Positions 53,507-62,640 are shown, counted from the stretch's first letter. The stretch is 64,000 nucleotides of DNA from Bacteroidota bacterium (GCA_016706865.1 JADJIS010000003.1:2405780-2469779), one strand, 5' to 3'. Numbers and translations: made by a program. The notes: generated by a model not told the origin, from the sequence alone.

Positions 53507-56076
53507 AAGGAGTTTATTTTATCCGTAAGTTGATTTTTAATATTTCGAATATCATTTGCTATTTCAATAAAATGCCATTCAGGATAATTGTATTTTTCTT
53601 TCAAAGCGTTTACTGCAGGCAACCATCGGTTTTCAACAAACCATTTCTTTTCTGCCTTATCCCTATTCATTCCTGTAATTTCTATTATCAAATGTTTTAA
53701 ACTACCATCCTGTGATTTAACTTTAACTATAAAATCAGGAAAATAATTTTTGCCTTTCCCATCTACAACATAAGGAATTGCAAACCCTAGAAACTGGTTC
53801 TTTACATAACTTATTACTCCTATTTCTTCCAATGTTTTGGCACATATTGCCTCCCAATTACTATCCATAACTACATAATTCACATGACTGCGAGTGGTGG
53901 GGTAAATCTCTTTTACTGTATTGCCATTCACATATTTAGTACTACTGAATTTATTGTAATAATTAAAAACCGGTCTTACAAATTCTTTGGTATTCTGCTC
54001 CGGATTAATTCCCCTGCGAATATGATCTACAATAGTTTTTGGATCATCAAATAAAAGGAGCTTCTTGTATTTTTGATCTGCATTTAATACCACAACTTTT
54101 TTTTCATACCATTCTGTAACAGCATTCTTCAGCTGATTAAACTTATTAAATTGTGGTGCGCCTTCATCATTGCTATAATGAATATTTAGCAACTCCTTTG
54201 TTAATCCGAAAATTATTTCAGCATCCCGTTTTTCCAGAACTGTTTGAATCTCCATTTCAATTTCTTCAGACGAAAAAGCAGTTGCCATCTGTGTTTTAAT
54301 GGGTGTTGTATCTCCGCGTATTTCATAATTTTCCAACCCGGCAAAATCATATTCTATTGGAGAGGAAAAATTTTCGATGCGATAACCAGTAACGTTTGGA
54401 AAAATTATTTCCATTTCTTCTTGCCTATCAGGTAAAGCGGTAATATGTTTTAAATCTATTGGAGGTGGAGGAGGTTCACTTGTTCCACCTTTAAACATTT
54501 TAAATGGAACACCAATTATATGTGCATATTCAGGTGGGAATTTTTCTATTACTATTTTTCGTTTGTCATCTGTTGCATTTCCATCCTTATCATATCCCTG
54601 CAAAAAGTAATTCATCCTTCTTAAAGCCCTTCCTGCAACCTGTTCACACAAAAGCTGGGAGCCAAATGCTCTTAAACCCATAATATGCGTCACAGTATTT
54701 GCATCCCAGCCCTCTGTTAGCATACTAACACTCACCACGCAACGAATATGCGAACCTAATTTTCCTTGTTTACCAACAGTATTTACTACTTCACGTAATA
54801 TTTCAGCATCAGTAATTCGCGCTGCACTTCCCTGACCATGAATTCTTGAATAATCGTTTTTAAACTCCTCAATCTCAGAAGTAAATATCTTCTTAAATTC
54901 TTCATTTATCTGATCACCATTGTCTAATGCATCACTATCGATGAGCAAAGTTGGTGGACGTTTTAAAGGTTTATTTGTTGATTGATCATAATTACTGAAT
55001 AAGGGTTTTGCACCTGTAGTTGTAATTAATTTACCGGTTTCATCTTCATACTCATAACCAGCTATATATTTATAAACCTCTTTAGAAACGGAGGTGTTAT
55101 TGCAAACCAAAATAAAAACAGGAGGTGGTGAAAATAGATTTTTTTGTTCCTCTTGATTTTTACGATGGCCGTCATAATATTCTTCATAGTGTTTGTAAAA
55201 TTGATCTAACGCACCTTTAACAAGCGAATGAAGTTTGGGAGGAAGTTCTTTCAGCTTTGCTCCTTCTTCCTTTGCTTCAGATTTAGCTTTTTTCTGACCT
55301 TTCCGCGGAAAGGCATTTGGATCTTGCTCTACCACTTTCCTGTATAGATCTCTTAATACAGGCATTTCTATATCCTGTGTGCTATCACTCTCCGGTAGAA
55401 AAGGAATCTTTACTAATCCGCTTTCAATTGCTTCAATCAATCCGAAATCGGATACTACCCAAGGGAATAAACTATAAGGTTTATATCCAGAACCTTGCAA
55501 ATAATACGGGGTAGCAGATAAGTCATATACATTTTGCAGTTTAAATCTTTTAGAAATTTCAACTAATCCGTTAAACCAAACTGCAGCCCTTTCATTTTCA
55601 TCCGCTTCCTCATTGTCCGTTGTTTTACCCTTTGATTTTGGTAAATAACAGTGATGGGCCTCATCATTCATAATTAACAATCGGCTACCGGATTTAAATT
55701 TGCTCAGTGTTCTTTTAACAACCTGTGCAAAATTTTCTTTGTTGCCAGTATCAATTTTTTTGCCTTCCAAATTTACTTTACCATCAAAGGGACTGCGCTT
55801 ATTTCCCTGAAGAATTTTTGTCTCAAATGTATGGTAATTTGTAATTATTAATCTTGCGTTGAGATTTTCTAGCCTGTGTTCCAAATTTTTAGGCACTAAA
55901 TATCTTTCATAATAATAATCAGCTTTATTAAATTGGTTTTTGGTATCAACAAACAATACACCTAATCTATCTTTAATAGTGACTCCAGGTGCGACAATTA
56001 AAAAATAGTCCGCAAATCGAGTATCATTTCTATATTCCTGCCTGTTGAAATAATGGTATAAAATAAAACAACCCAT
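53497..56076 (-). CDS. Res subunit, main fragment (helicase-nuclease)
   Basis: The 859 residues contain the DEAH helicase core and C-terminal PD-(D/E)xK-like nuclease, but lack the N-terminus and Walker A, which lie in other frames just upstream. Confidence 0.85.
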   Translation of the reverse strand: MGCFILYHYFNRQEYRNDTRFADYFLIVAPGVTIKDRLGVLFVDTKNQFNKADYYYERYLVPKNLEHRLENLNARLIITNYHTFETKILQGNKRSPFDGKVNLEGKKIDTGNKENFAQVVKRTLSKFKSGSRLLIMNDEAHHCYLPKSKGKTTDNEEADENERAAVWFNGLVEISKRFKLQNVYDLSATPYYLQGSGYKPYSLFPWVVSDFGLIEAIESGLVKIPFLPESDSTQDIEMPVLRDLYRKVVEQDPNAFPRKGQKKAKSEAKEEGAKLKELPPKLHSLVKGALDQFYKHYEEYYDGHRKNQEEQKNLFSPPPVFILVCNNTSVSKEVYKYIAGYEYEDETGKLITTTGAKPLFSNYDQSTNKPLKRPPTLLIDSDALDNGDQINEEFKKIFTSEIEEFKNDYSRIHGQGSAARITDAEILREVVNTVGKQGKLGSHIRCVVSVSMLTEGWDANTVTHIMGLRAFGSQLLCEQVAGRALRRMNYFLQGYDKDGNATDDKRKIVIEKFPPEYAHIIGVPFKMFKGGTSEPPPPPIDLKHITALPDRQEEMEIIFPNVTGYRIENFSSPIEYDFAGLENYEIRGDTTPIKTQMATAFSSEEIEMEIQTVLEKRDAEIIFGLTKELLNIHYSNDEGAPQFNKFNQLKNAVTEWYEKKVVVLNADQKYKKLLLFDDPKTIVDHIRRGINPEQNTKEFVRPVFNYYNKFSSTKYVNGNTVKEIYPTTRSHVNYVVMDSNWEAICAKTLEEIGVISYVKNQFLGFAIPYVVDGKGKNYFPDFIVKVKSQDGSLKHLIIEITGMNRDKAEKKWFVENRWLPAVNALKEKYNYPEWHFIEIANDIRNIKNQLTDKINSLWK

Positions 56077-56218
56077 TACAACTGTTTTTCCGGAACTTTT
56101 GCCATTTTAAAGGCGATACGAGACAATTGATAATTACTATCTTCACTTACTGATTGCTGAGCTAAACGAATTTGATTTAAAATATTTTGTCCTGCGTTAG
56201 ATTTATCAGCTACTTCAT

Positions 56219-56596
56219 TCAACCAGATTGCAGTTTCAACAGCTTCACGCTGAGCAAAAATATTTTTTTAATGGAGACTCTTTCCGGATTTTCAAACCAA
56301 AATTGCAGAAGCTCTTTTGTTACCCTTGTAGTATTTGGATATTTTTCTTCCCGCCACTTCCCTATTTCCTTTCTACAAAGATTGATCAATTGATCGCCAT
56401 ATTCTTCAGCAAAATCATTGACTTCGAACATGGAAGATTGAGGTCCTTGTTTGTTTGGGATCACTTGGATATCCGGCGTAAAAATTCGTCGGCCTTTTCG
56501 AATGTCGGTATAGTTCAATGAACCATCTGCGTCAGTTGCATAATGCAAAAGAGGTTCGTCATATGGGCTATTTAGAATCGGGTTGTCAGAGGGCAT
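56219..56596 (-). CDS. Res subunit, N-terminal fragment
   Basis: The first about 107 residues (to NPERVSIKK) match the N-terminal domain of Res-like helicases; the last residues are out of frame. Confidence 0.7.
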   Translation of the reverse strand: MPSDNPILNSPYDEPLLHYATDADGSLNYTDIRKGRRIFTPDIQVIPNKQGPQSSMFEVNDFAEEYGDQLINLCRKEIGKWREEKYPNTTRVTKELLQFWFENPERVSIKKIFLLSVKLLKLQSG

Positions 56597-56876
56597 TTGC
56601 TCCTATATGTGGTTTAGTCTAGTGGCATAATGATAGGGGATTTATGTTGGAAATACAAGATTTAACCCAAAAAGCGGTTCAAATTCACTATTTATAGGTA
56701 ATCTCAACCCTAAATTTAGGTTTGATAGAGCAAATTGACCAATGTGGATGGAGATTTTGATTTTAGGGTAGTAAGAATGCAAATTTTATATGATCTATTT
56801 ATAAATATATAACATATCTAATTGATTTATAATGGTATATAGAATATTTTGCATGATTTTTGAACCAATTTCTTTG
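56597..56876. other. Divergent intergenic region between res and the AbiE pair
   Basis: About 280 AT-rich bases without a gene separate the restriction locus and the AbiE operon. It presumably holds promoters for both directions. Confidence 0.4.
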
Positions 56877-56884
56877 TAATTTTG
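56877..56884 (+). promoter_or_regulatory. -7 promoter element for the AbiE operon
   Basis: TAATTTTG matches TAnnTTTG and lies 33 bases before the ATG of the antitoxin gene. Upstream TTTG boxes are not at the ideal spacing. Confidence 0.4.
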
Positions 56885-56917
56885 TATTATTTCTATAAAT
56901 TTGAACATTATTTATAT

Positions 56918-57502
56918 ATGACAAAGCTTAAGGACTTTAGAAATAACTTGAAAACAGGTGAAGTTTACCGGAGGGAAGACCTTGAAAAATGGTCAAAATC
57001 AGTGGACAGACACCTGAAAGAGCTGTTGGATGAAGAAGTGCTTGTGAAACTCTCACAGGGCCTATATTATATGCCGATGGTTTCAGTTTTCGGAAAAACA
57101 CCACCAGACGAAACTGCTCTTGTAACAGCTTTTTTAAAAGAGAAAAGGTTTGTACTTACTTCTTTTAATGCTTATAATTCTTTAGGTGTTGGAACAACCC
57201 AGCTTTATAATGAAAGGATAGTGTATAATCACAAACGACATGAGATAGTAAGATTGGGAGGGCGAACTTTTAATTTCAAAAAGAGACCAGATTTCCCTTT
57301 AAAAGCAAGTCAGGAGTTTTTATTAGTGGATTTGGTTAACAATCTGGACCAACTTTCAGAAGATCAAAACAAAATTTTAGAACGGGTAAAGTCAAGAGTA
57401 TTATTGGTGAATAAAACGCAAATGAAAAGATCACTTACGAGGTTCGGAAATGTTAAAACCAAAAAACTGTTAATGCCTTTATTAAATCAAAACCTTCCTT
57501 AA
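56918..57502 (+). CDS. AbiEi-type antitoxin (DUF6088-like)
   Basis: The 194-residue protein has an N-terminal winged helix (GEVYRREDLEKWSKSVDRHLKELLDEEVLVKLSQGLYYMP) and a C-terminal domain (FVLTSFNAYNSLGVGTTQL...FNFKKRPDFPLK) typical of AbiEi antitoxins. These bind the operon promoter and oppose AbiEii. The ATG at 56918 is preferred to an upstream TTG. Its stop overlaps the next ATG (TAATG at 57500-57504). Confidence 0.82.
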   Translation: MTKLKDFRNNLKTGEVYRREDLEKWSKSVDRHLKELLDEEVLVKLSQGLYYMPMVSVFGKTPPDETALVTAFLKEKRFVLTSFNAYNSLGVGTTQLYNERIVYNHKRHEIVRLGGRTFNFKKRPDFPLKASQEFLLVDLVNNLDQLSEDQNKILERVKSRVLLVNKTQMKRSLTRFGNVKTKKLLMPLLNQNLP

Positions 57503-58454
57503 TGAACTTAGATTATTTACACAATCACGCGGAATTTAAATCATTATTAGAAATCCTTGAGTCAGAAAAAGGAATAAATGCAAGTTTAATTGAAAAGGAT
57601 TATTGGATAATGCATGTTTTATATAGTTTAAAAAGCTTGGTTATGAATTTGAATTGAAGGGAGGCACATCCTTATCAAAAGGTTTCGGAATAATTAATAG
57701 GTTCTCTGAAGATATAGATATTCATATAAAACCACCAGATGCATTGAATATAAATGAAAATCCAAATAATGAAAGTAAAAAAAATTTAGATACCAGAAAA
57801 AAATTCTATGATAAATTAGCAGAAGAAATTAAAATTGAAGGTATAATATCAATTAACCGTGATGAACAATTTGATTCCCACAATTACTTAAGTGGTGGGA
57901 TAAGACTTTCCTACGATGCTAAAATTCCAAGTATTGAAGGAAGCAAGGAAGGAATATTGCTTGAGGTAGGTTTCGATACGGTAACGCCAAATATACCCCG
58001 AACAATTAGTTCTTGGGCTTATGATAAGGCCAGTTCGAATCTTGGTGATGTTTTTATTGACAACCGTGCAAAAGATATATTATGTTACCATCCTGGTTAT
58101 ACTTTTGTCGAAAAATTACAAACAATTATTAGGAAGTTCCGAAAAGAACAGGAAACTGGTATTAGAAACAAAAATTTTTTACGACATTATTCAGATGTTT
58201 CAGATCTATTAAATAACCCGATTGTAAATGAATTCATAGGCACTGAAGAATATGAAGGGCATAAATTAAAAAGAATAAATGGCAAAGATTCTGAAGTATC
58301 AATTTCTTCAAATGAAGCTTTCCTTTTGAACGATAAAGAATTACTAGAGGAATTAAAAAAAAGGTTCTTGGAGACCAAAAATTTATATTATAAAGGACAA
58401 CCTAATTTTGAAGAAATAATAAACAATATTAAAACCAATCTTCCACGTTTGTAA
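57502..58454 (+). pseudogene. AbiEii-type nucleotidyltransferase toxin gene, one frameshift
   Basis: From ATG 57502 the frame reads MNLDYLHNHAEFKSLLEILESEKGINASLIEKDYWIMHVLYSLK and then stops. One A added to the A5 run at 57630-57634 continues as KLGYEFELKGGTSLSKGFGIINRFSEDIDI, the conserved AbiEii nucleotidyltransferase site (GGTSLSKG...SEDID). The repaired length is about 317 residues. The toxin modifies tRNA or other targets in type IV systems. If the break is real, the toxin is dead and the antitoxin is an orphan. Confidence 0.85.
57654..58454 (+). CDS. AbiEii-type toxin, main fragment
   Basis: The 266 residues hold the catalytic GGTSLSKG and SEDIDIHI motifs and the helical C-terminal half (CYHPGYTFVEKLQTIIRKFRKEQ). 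About 50 N-terminal residues lie upstream in another frame. Confidence 0.8.
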   Translation: MKGGTSLSKGFGIINRFSEDIDIHIKPPDALNINENPNNESKKNLDTRKKFYDKLAEEIKIEGIISINRDEQFDSHNYLSGGIRLSYDAKIPSIEGSKEGILLEVGFDTVTPNIPRTISSWAYDKASSNLGDVFIDNRAKDILCYHPGYTFVEKLQTIIRKFRKEQETGIRNKNFLRHYSDVSDLLNNPIVNEFIGTEEYEGHKLKRINGKDSEVSISSNEAFLLNDKELLEELKKRFLETKNLYYKGQPNFEEIINNIKTNLPRL

Positions 58455-58594
58455 AAGGTTAAAATCTTTAGCTCTCTTCGATAATTATCACTTCCTAATA
58501 CAGAAAGTAAGAACCATTGCTATACTCGTGTTTGCATACTTGAGGTACAAAAAGGGTCAAATTTGAAGGTTTTTGTATTTTTGTAAAAAAAGAT

Positions 58595-58918
58595 ATGTAC
58601 GGGACTGTAATGCGGTTTGACCCATCTAAATATAAACCATACAAAATGTATGGGAAGGAAGTTTATTATGCCATTAGCGGTGCGCAGGAGAAAAAAATAA
58701 TTGATGCAAGAAAACAATACGACGTGGAAAATAACAGCGAGCTGCCCGATGATGTTACAGTTGAGGCATATCGAGCTACTGTAAATGAGCTAAAGGAGTT
58801 ACATTATGTTAAATCAGAATTGGGTACAACCATTAATAAATATGAACTTGTTTTAGACGAATCAATGCAGTTTGAGGTTAATGCAAATGAAATAGATGGA
58901 CTTTGGTATCAAGGATAA
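58595..58918 (+). CDS. Hypothetical protein
   Basis: The 107-residue protein is hydrophilic and has no signal peptide or recognised domain. Met6 is an alternative start. Confidence rests on the length and the lack of a better frame in the region. Confidence 0.45.
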   Translation: MYGTVMRFDPSKYKPYKMYGKEVYYAISGAQEKKIIDARKQYDVENNSELPDDVTVEAYRATVNELKELHYVKSELGTTINKYELVLDESMQFEVNANEIDGLWYQG

Positions 58919-58956
58919 TATTCGTATTTAATTTACGTTTTTATTTGTTTTTTTAT

Positions 58957-59301
58957 TCAGTTTCTACAATCAATCATAACAGTTCCCCCTTGATTGATAT
59001 AAACTTTATTTACCCTTGAATCATTGTGGTAGTGCTTCTCTAAATCTTTCCTTAAATCCTCATACACTTTATCTTCTACAGATTTTTCAATTTTTACATT
59101 AATTAGCCTACCCATCGGCATTATAGTGTATAAACCATCACTTGTTGTTTTGGCATATTTCAGACCATTCATTCCATAACTTTCAAATGTAGTATGTAAT
59201 GATTCAACAAAGGCATCAGTTTCTTTGTATAATTCCTTTTTATTATTATCGCATCCAGTAATTATAAATACAGTAATAAGATAGAAAAATAGTTTTTTCA
59301 T
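58957..59301 (-). CDS. Hypothetical lipoprotein
   Basis: The 114-residue protein has a signal and lipobox (FIITGCDNN) and a small soluble domain. No family is recognised. Confidence 0.65.
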   Translation of the reverse strand: MKKLFFYLITVFIITGCDNNKKELYKETDAFVESLHTTFESYGMNGLKYAKTTSDGLYTIMPMGRLINVKIEKSVEDKVYEDLRKDLEKHYHNDSRVNKVYINQGGTVMIDCRN

Positions 59302-59476
59302 TTATACAAATTTTAGAGTGTATGTTTTTCAAATTAAATAAAAGTAAATACTACCAATTTTGCAGGGTGGTTTAAAGTTATTTCGATGTTTTATAAAAAA
59401 ATATACTTTCACTATACAAATTACCCTTAATATACTAAGATTAAAGGCATTTTGGGCGACTGGTAAAAAAATATTA

Positions 59477-60019
59477 TTATTTTAACTCTTCAATTTTAGT
59501 TTTCGCCCCATTAAAAGCAGCTTCGATAAGTGCAAAATCATTTATAAAAATATTTGTATCTGAACCATATTTTTCAAGTTTTATGAACCATTTTATTGAA
59601 CCATCACTTACGTAATAGCCTATTTGAGCGCCATCCTCTGTTACAAATTTGTTTTCTAAATAATCAGGGTTCATTGCTAAATCAGTTACAGATGCTTCTT
59701 TAAGTAGTGAAAGTGCTTTAATAACCTCCAATAAATCTGAATATTCAATTGATGCTTTTTTCGTGCTATACTGTGTTGATTTTTCCATTTGATAAAAATA
59801 CAATGTGTCTGAACCGCTTGCTAATATTCTTACCTTCGTTTCTGCAAATGCCCCCAATGTTAACTTTATATTTGGCAGTTCGTAGTCAATAAATTTAATA
59901 ATAGTTCCAGTTTTTGAGGCAAAAGCATCAATTTTGGTTTCCTCGCTTTTTGCATCTTGTCCATAAAAAAATGTGCAACTTGTTACCATTAAAAGGCATG
60001 TAAATAAAACGTTTCTCAT
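59477..60019 (-). CDS. Exported hypothetical protein
   Basis: The 180-residue protein begins at ATG 60019 with a signal peptide (MRNVLFTCLLMVTSCTFFYGQ). The frame is open further upstream, but that part is unlikely to be coding. The mature part is a mixed alpha/beta domain with no known match. Confidence 0.65.
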   Translation of the reverse strand: MRNVLFTCLLMVTSCTFFYGQDAKSEETKIDAFASKTGTIIKFIDYELPNIKLTLGAFAETKVRILASGSDTLYFYQMEKSTQYSTKKASIEYSDLLEVIKALSLLKEASVTDLAMNPDYLENKFVTEDGAQIGYYVSDGSIKWFIKLEKYGSDTNIFINDFALIEAAFNGAKTKIEELK

Positions 60020-60269
60020 AAAAGTGGGTTTTTGATTAAAAGATTTATTAGCTGGGAAAGGTAGTAAAATTTTAATTATGATCAGGTTACTTTCCGATAC
60101 AAAAAATAGTGAACCCTTATATATCAGGGCTTTCCGAAGATTGGGCAACAAATAGCCAACAACAACTGATTAAGCAAGGGAAAACGCTACACAAAGAAAA
60201 GAAAAATATTTGTTCATGCAAGGGTGTGCTGTGCCTTATCATAGACAAAAGCAAAGATAAGATTTCTAC

Positions 60270-60491
60270 TTACCTAAGTTGCTTTGCAACTGTTTCCCGT
60301 TGCAAGCCCATGTACTGGCAAAACTCATCAACAGTAACAACTTGGTGCTGCTGCTTCTTAAAGTGATCTTTAATCTTCTTGATGAGGTTTCTTCCATACC
60401 TGTCGCTTCTGCCTGTGATTACCTGAATGTCCTTCGGATAAATGCACAGTCTATTCATTATTTCAATTATACTTCTTAATACACTATCCAT
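60270..60491 (-). CDS. Small HTH-like protein
   Basis: The 73-residue protein (from Met7 of the open frame) has MNRLCIYPKDIQVITGRSDRYGRNLIKKIKDHFKKQQHQVVTVDEFCQYMGL. This belongs to a small Bacteroidota family that looks like a helix-turn-helix and often lies in accessory regions. A TAnnTTTG-like motif lies on its strand at 60527-60534. Confidence 0.6.
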   Translation of the reverse strand: MDSVLRSIIEIMNRLCIYPKDIQVITGRSDRYGRNLIKKIKDHFKKQQHQVVTVDEFCQYMGLQRETVAKQLR

Positions 60492-60607
60492 ACCGATGAT
60501 ATACTTCAAATATGAAAGTGATACTGCAAATATAAATCATTTTCATAGGCGGTGAAAGTGTGTTTGTTGGAATAATGCGGAAGAAACGGAACGGATGACT
60601 TTCAACT

Positions 60608-60639
60608 TTTGCATAGCCTGAATACTGCTTCTATTTTTG
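60608..60639 (+). promoter_or_regulatory. Canonical Bacteroidota promoter
   Basis: TTTG (60608-60611) and TATTTTTG (60632-60639) are separated by 20 bases, the best -33/-7 pair seen in the window. It drives the gene at 60705, about 60 bases downstream. Confidence 0.7.
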
Positions 60640-60704
60640 TTTTCAAATGCTGATAAAACAGCTAAAAAAGAAACGGTTTTACTAACTCATAAAAATTTTA
60701 AGCA

Positions 60705-61454
60705 ATGGCAAAATTAAAAGGTATTCTAAAAATTGAAGGAACTCTGGATGAGTTAACCTTCTACAAAACACAAGATGGCCACCTGGTGAAAACCAAAGGT
60801 GGTGTTTCTGCTGACCGTATTGCAAATGACCCAAATTTTCAACGTACCCGTGAAAACGGTAGTGAATTTGGAAGCTCCGCAACTGCCGGTAAAGTTCTTC
60901 GCAATGCAGTTCGTAATTTGATGATGAACGCTGCTGACAATCGTGTTACCAGTCGTTTAACGCAAATCATGACGCAAATCAAAAATTACGATGTGGCTTC
61001 TCCTCGTGGTGAACGTACCGTTGCTGATGGTATTGCTGATCCTGCTGCATTGGCTTTGTTGAAAGATTTTGATTTCAACGACAAAGCTCTTTTGAGTGGT
61101 GTGATGTTTGCACCCTTTACGGTTGTGCCTCTTACCGGGGTAATCAACATTCCTGCCTTTGTGCCGATTAATGATATTTCGTATCCTTCAGGTGCTACGC
61201 ATATCAGCATGAAAGGTGCTTTTGCAAATGTTGACTTCACCAATGAAATCAGTGCAATTGAGTACAGTCCTGTTACCAACTTGCCGATTGATGGAACCAA
61301 CACTCCTGTAACACTTACTCCTGCCGGTGTTCCCGCTGGCACAGGAACAAAGTTTTACCTGTTGCTGATTGAGTTCTTTCAGGAAGTGAATGGTATTCAG
61401 TATTCGCTTAAAAATGGCTCATACAACGTGCTGAACATCGTTGATGCTGCGTAA
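60705..61454 (+). CDS. Conserved Bacteroidota protein of unknown function
   Basis: The 249-residue protein begins MAKLKGILKIEGTLDELTFYKTQDGHLVKTKGGVSADRIANDPNFQRTRENGSEFG, a sequence familiar from an abundant family in this phylum. It has no signal peptide. It is followed by a clear terminator and preceded by a strong promoter, so it is a single-gene unit. Its codons look more GC-rich than those of its neighbours, which may reflect high expression or transfer. Confidence 0.75.
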   Translation: MAKLKGILKIEGTLDELTFYKTQDGHLVKTKGGVSADRIANDPNFQRTRENGSEFGSSATAGKVLRNAVRNLMMNAADNRVTSRLTQIMTQIKNYDVASPRGERTVADGIADPAALALLKDFDFNDKALLSGVMFAPFTVVPLTGVINIPAFVPINDISYPSGATHISMKGAFANVDFTNEISAIEYSPVTNLPIDGTNTPVTLTPAGVPAGTGTKFYLLLIEFFQEVNGIQYSLKNGSYNVLNIVDAA

Positions 61455-61477
61455 AAATTGTTCGTTCTTTCAGTTAG

Positions 61478-61514
61478 GAAAAAGCCCTGCCGATTTGGTG
61501 GGGCTTTTTCTTTT
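61478..61514 (+). terminator. Rho-independent terminator
   Basis: GAAAAAGCCC and GGGCTTTTTC pair around a 13-base loop, followed by TTTT, 24 bases after the preceding stop. Confidence 0.9.
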
Positions 61515-61762
61515 AAGCAAAGCCCCTAAAAGGGCAATGCTGAAAGCTGGCGAACACCTGATGGATAACGCCAAAGGCAACAACCACAAGGAAGGCGATA
61601 AACCCTAACGCCTGTGTGATGCTGGGCAATGATAGCCGACTTGCGAACATAGCGGCTATATGCATGAGGTGAAAGCTGCAAGAACTGATGAAGGACCTGC
61701 GGAGTAAATGGGCAAATGCCTGGATGGCTGCCGGAACTGATACGAGGATGCTTTTGCATAAT
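61515..61762. other. GC-richer stretch without a convincing gene
   Basis: Roughly 250 bases are richer in GC than the surroundings and have short open frames on both strands, none with a recognisable domain. They may be the remains of a mobile or cassette-borne gene. Confidence 0.3.
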
Positions 61763-61933
61763 AAATAAATTTTATGTGCATCTCTCAGCATGGCGGATAA
61801 AAAAACCAAAAGGAAACGGAATAAATGATAGCCTTGTGCGGTGGGTCTGTGTTTATGCCGTAGTCTTTTGGTTTTTTTAGGTTGGCTTTGTGCGTCTGCC
61901 CGCCATGCTACCTTTGCACATTAAAATTTATTT
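61763..61933. repeat. Long inverted-repeat element, copy A
   Basis: Nested arms pair: AAATAAAT with ATTTATTT outside, AGCATGGCGG (61787-61796) with CCGCCATGCT (61900-61909), AAAAAAACCAAAAG with CTTTTGGTTTTTTT, and ACGGAATAAA with TTTATGCCGT inside. Its core is nearly identical to copy B at 62493-62612. At the right end, TACCTTTG with a TTG 18 bases upstream forms a promoter-like pair pointing outwards. Confidence 0.75.
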
Positions 61934-61965
61934 ATGCAACGAGCAGTATCATGTAAGGGGCTGCC

Positions 61966-62394
61966 CTACATTTTGCTTTTTAAGTGCCGGTATATCATGG
62001 CTCTTTTCAAATCATTGATTAAAGCCAATTGCTGCCGGATATTCTTTTCCCTTTCTTCCAGCTGCTTGATTTTATCAACTGTTGCGGTGTATTCGCTTTC
62101 CTGTGTGCTTACCACTGCTGCCTGAGTGCTTACCTCTTGCTTAAATTCAGCAATCCGAATAAACGGAATAACGGAACCAGTGAGCAACTGATGAAAATGC
62201 TTTGCTTTCCACAAACCGAATAGCAGCCAGAAATAAAAATCCTTTTGCTTTTGATTTTTGCAGATGCAAACAAATGAATTTGGACATGGTGCAGTAAGAG
62301 GCTTACCGCTGTTTAATCCTTTGCAAAGGATGTAAAACTCAAACTCTGTGGCTTGATTTTTTGGGCTGTACGTTTGAAACTTTGGACTGTGCAT
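61966..62394 (-). CDS. Hypothetical Bacteroidota accessory protein (DUF6943-like)
   Basis: The 142-residue protein starts at Met39 of a longer frame (MHSPKFQTYSPKNQATEFEFYILCKGLNSGKPLTAPCPNSFVCIC...FYFWLLFGLWKAKHFHQLLTGSVIPFIRIAEFKQEV) and ends in a coiled coil. The YILxKGLNSGKPL and GSVIPFIRI motifs mark a Bacteroidota-restricted family of accessory regions, possibly DUF6943. It lies between the two inverted-repeat elements. Confidence 0.6.
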   Translation of the reverse strand: MHSPKFQTYSPKNQATEFEFYILCKGLNSGKPLTAPCPNSFVCICKNQKQKDFYFWLLFGLWKAKHFHQLLTGSVIPFIRIAEFKQEVSTQAAVVSTQESEYTATVDKIKQLEEREKNIRQQLALINDLKRAMIYRHLKSKM

Positions 62395-62492
62395 AGCAAG
62401 AGCATTTAATTTTGCTCCGCTTCGCTTCGCATACACTTTTAAAAGAAGAAAGAAAAAAACCGAAAAAAAAAGAAAAAAGAAAGCCATTTGAA

Positions 62493-62612
62493 AGGGCGGC
62501 AAATGCAAAAAACCAAAAGGAAACGGAATAAATGATGGCCTTGTGCGGTGGCCTTGTGTTTATGCCGTAGTCTTTTGGTTTTTTAACTGGGTGGGCTTGT
62601 GTGTGCCGCCCT
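62493..62612. repeat. Long inverted-repeat element, copy B
   Basis: AGGGCGGCA (62493-62501) pairs with TGCCGCCCT (62604-62612), enclosing the same AAAAAACCAAAAG / CTTTTGGTTTTTT stem and ACGGAATAAA / TTTATGCCGT stem as copy A. The outer arms differ from copy A in sequence yet still pair. Confidence 0.75.
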
Positions 62613-62640
62613 AACTTTGCTTTGTTTTTTATTTTTAAAA

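Larger units (their letters stand above)
53497..56596 (-). pseudogene. res: Type III-like restriction subunit Res gene, two frameshifts
   Basis: From ATG 56596 the frame reads MPSDNPILNSPYDEPLLHYATD... to NPERVSIKK. One base added to the run at 56256-56260 continues as FFAQREAVETAIWLNEVADKSN...RIAFKMAK. One more base at 56097-56100 restores the Walker A SSGKTVVMG and enters the large frame (53497-56076). That frame has the DEAH box MNDEAHHCY, helicase motif VSVSMLTEGWDANTVTHIMGLRAFGSQLLCEQVAGRALRR, and a C-terminal nuclease motif (YFPDFIVKV...LIIEITG). The repaired length is about 1,030 residues. Without the repairs the ATPase motif is lost. Confidence 0.88.

Noticed and set aside
61513..61809. 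Two overlapping minus-strand frames after the terminator at 61478-61514
   Set aside because: Neither has a recognisable motif, they read into the terminator or the inverted-repeat element, and their composition looks like antisense of a degraded region.
61763..62612. Integron attC sites
   Set aside because: The hairpins and small genes suggested cassettes, but the expected RYYYAAC and GTTRRRY core sites are absent and no integrase is present.
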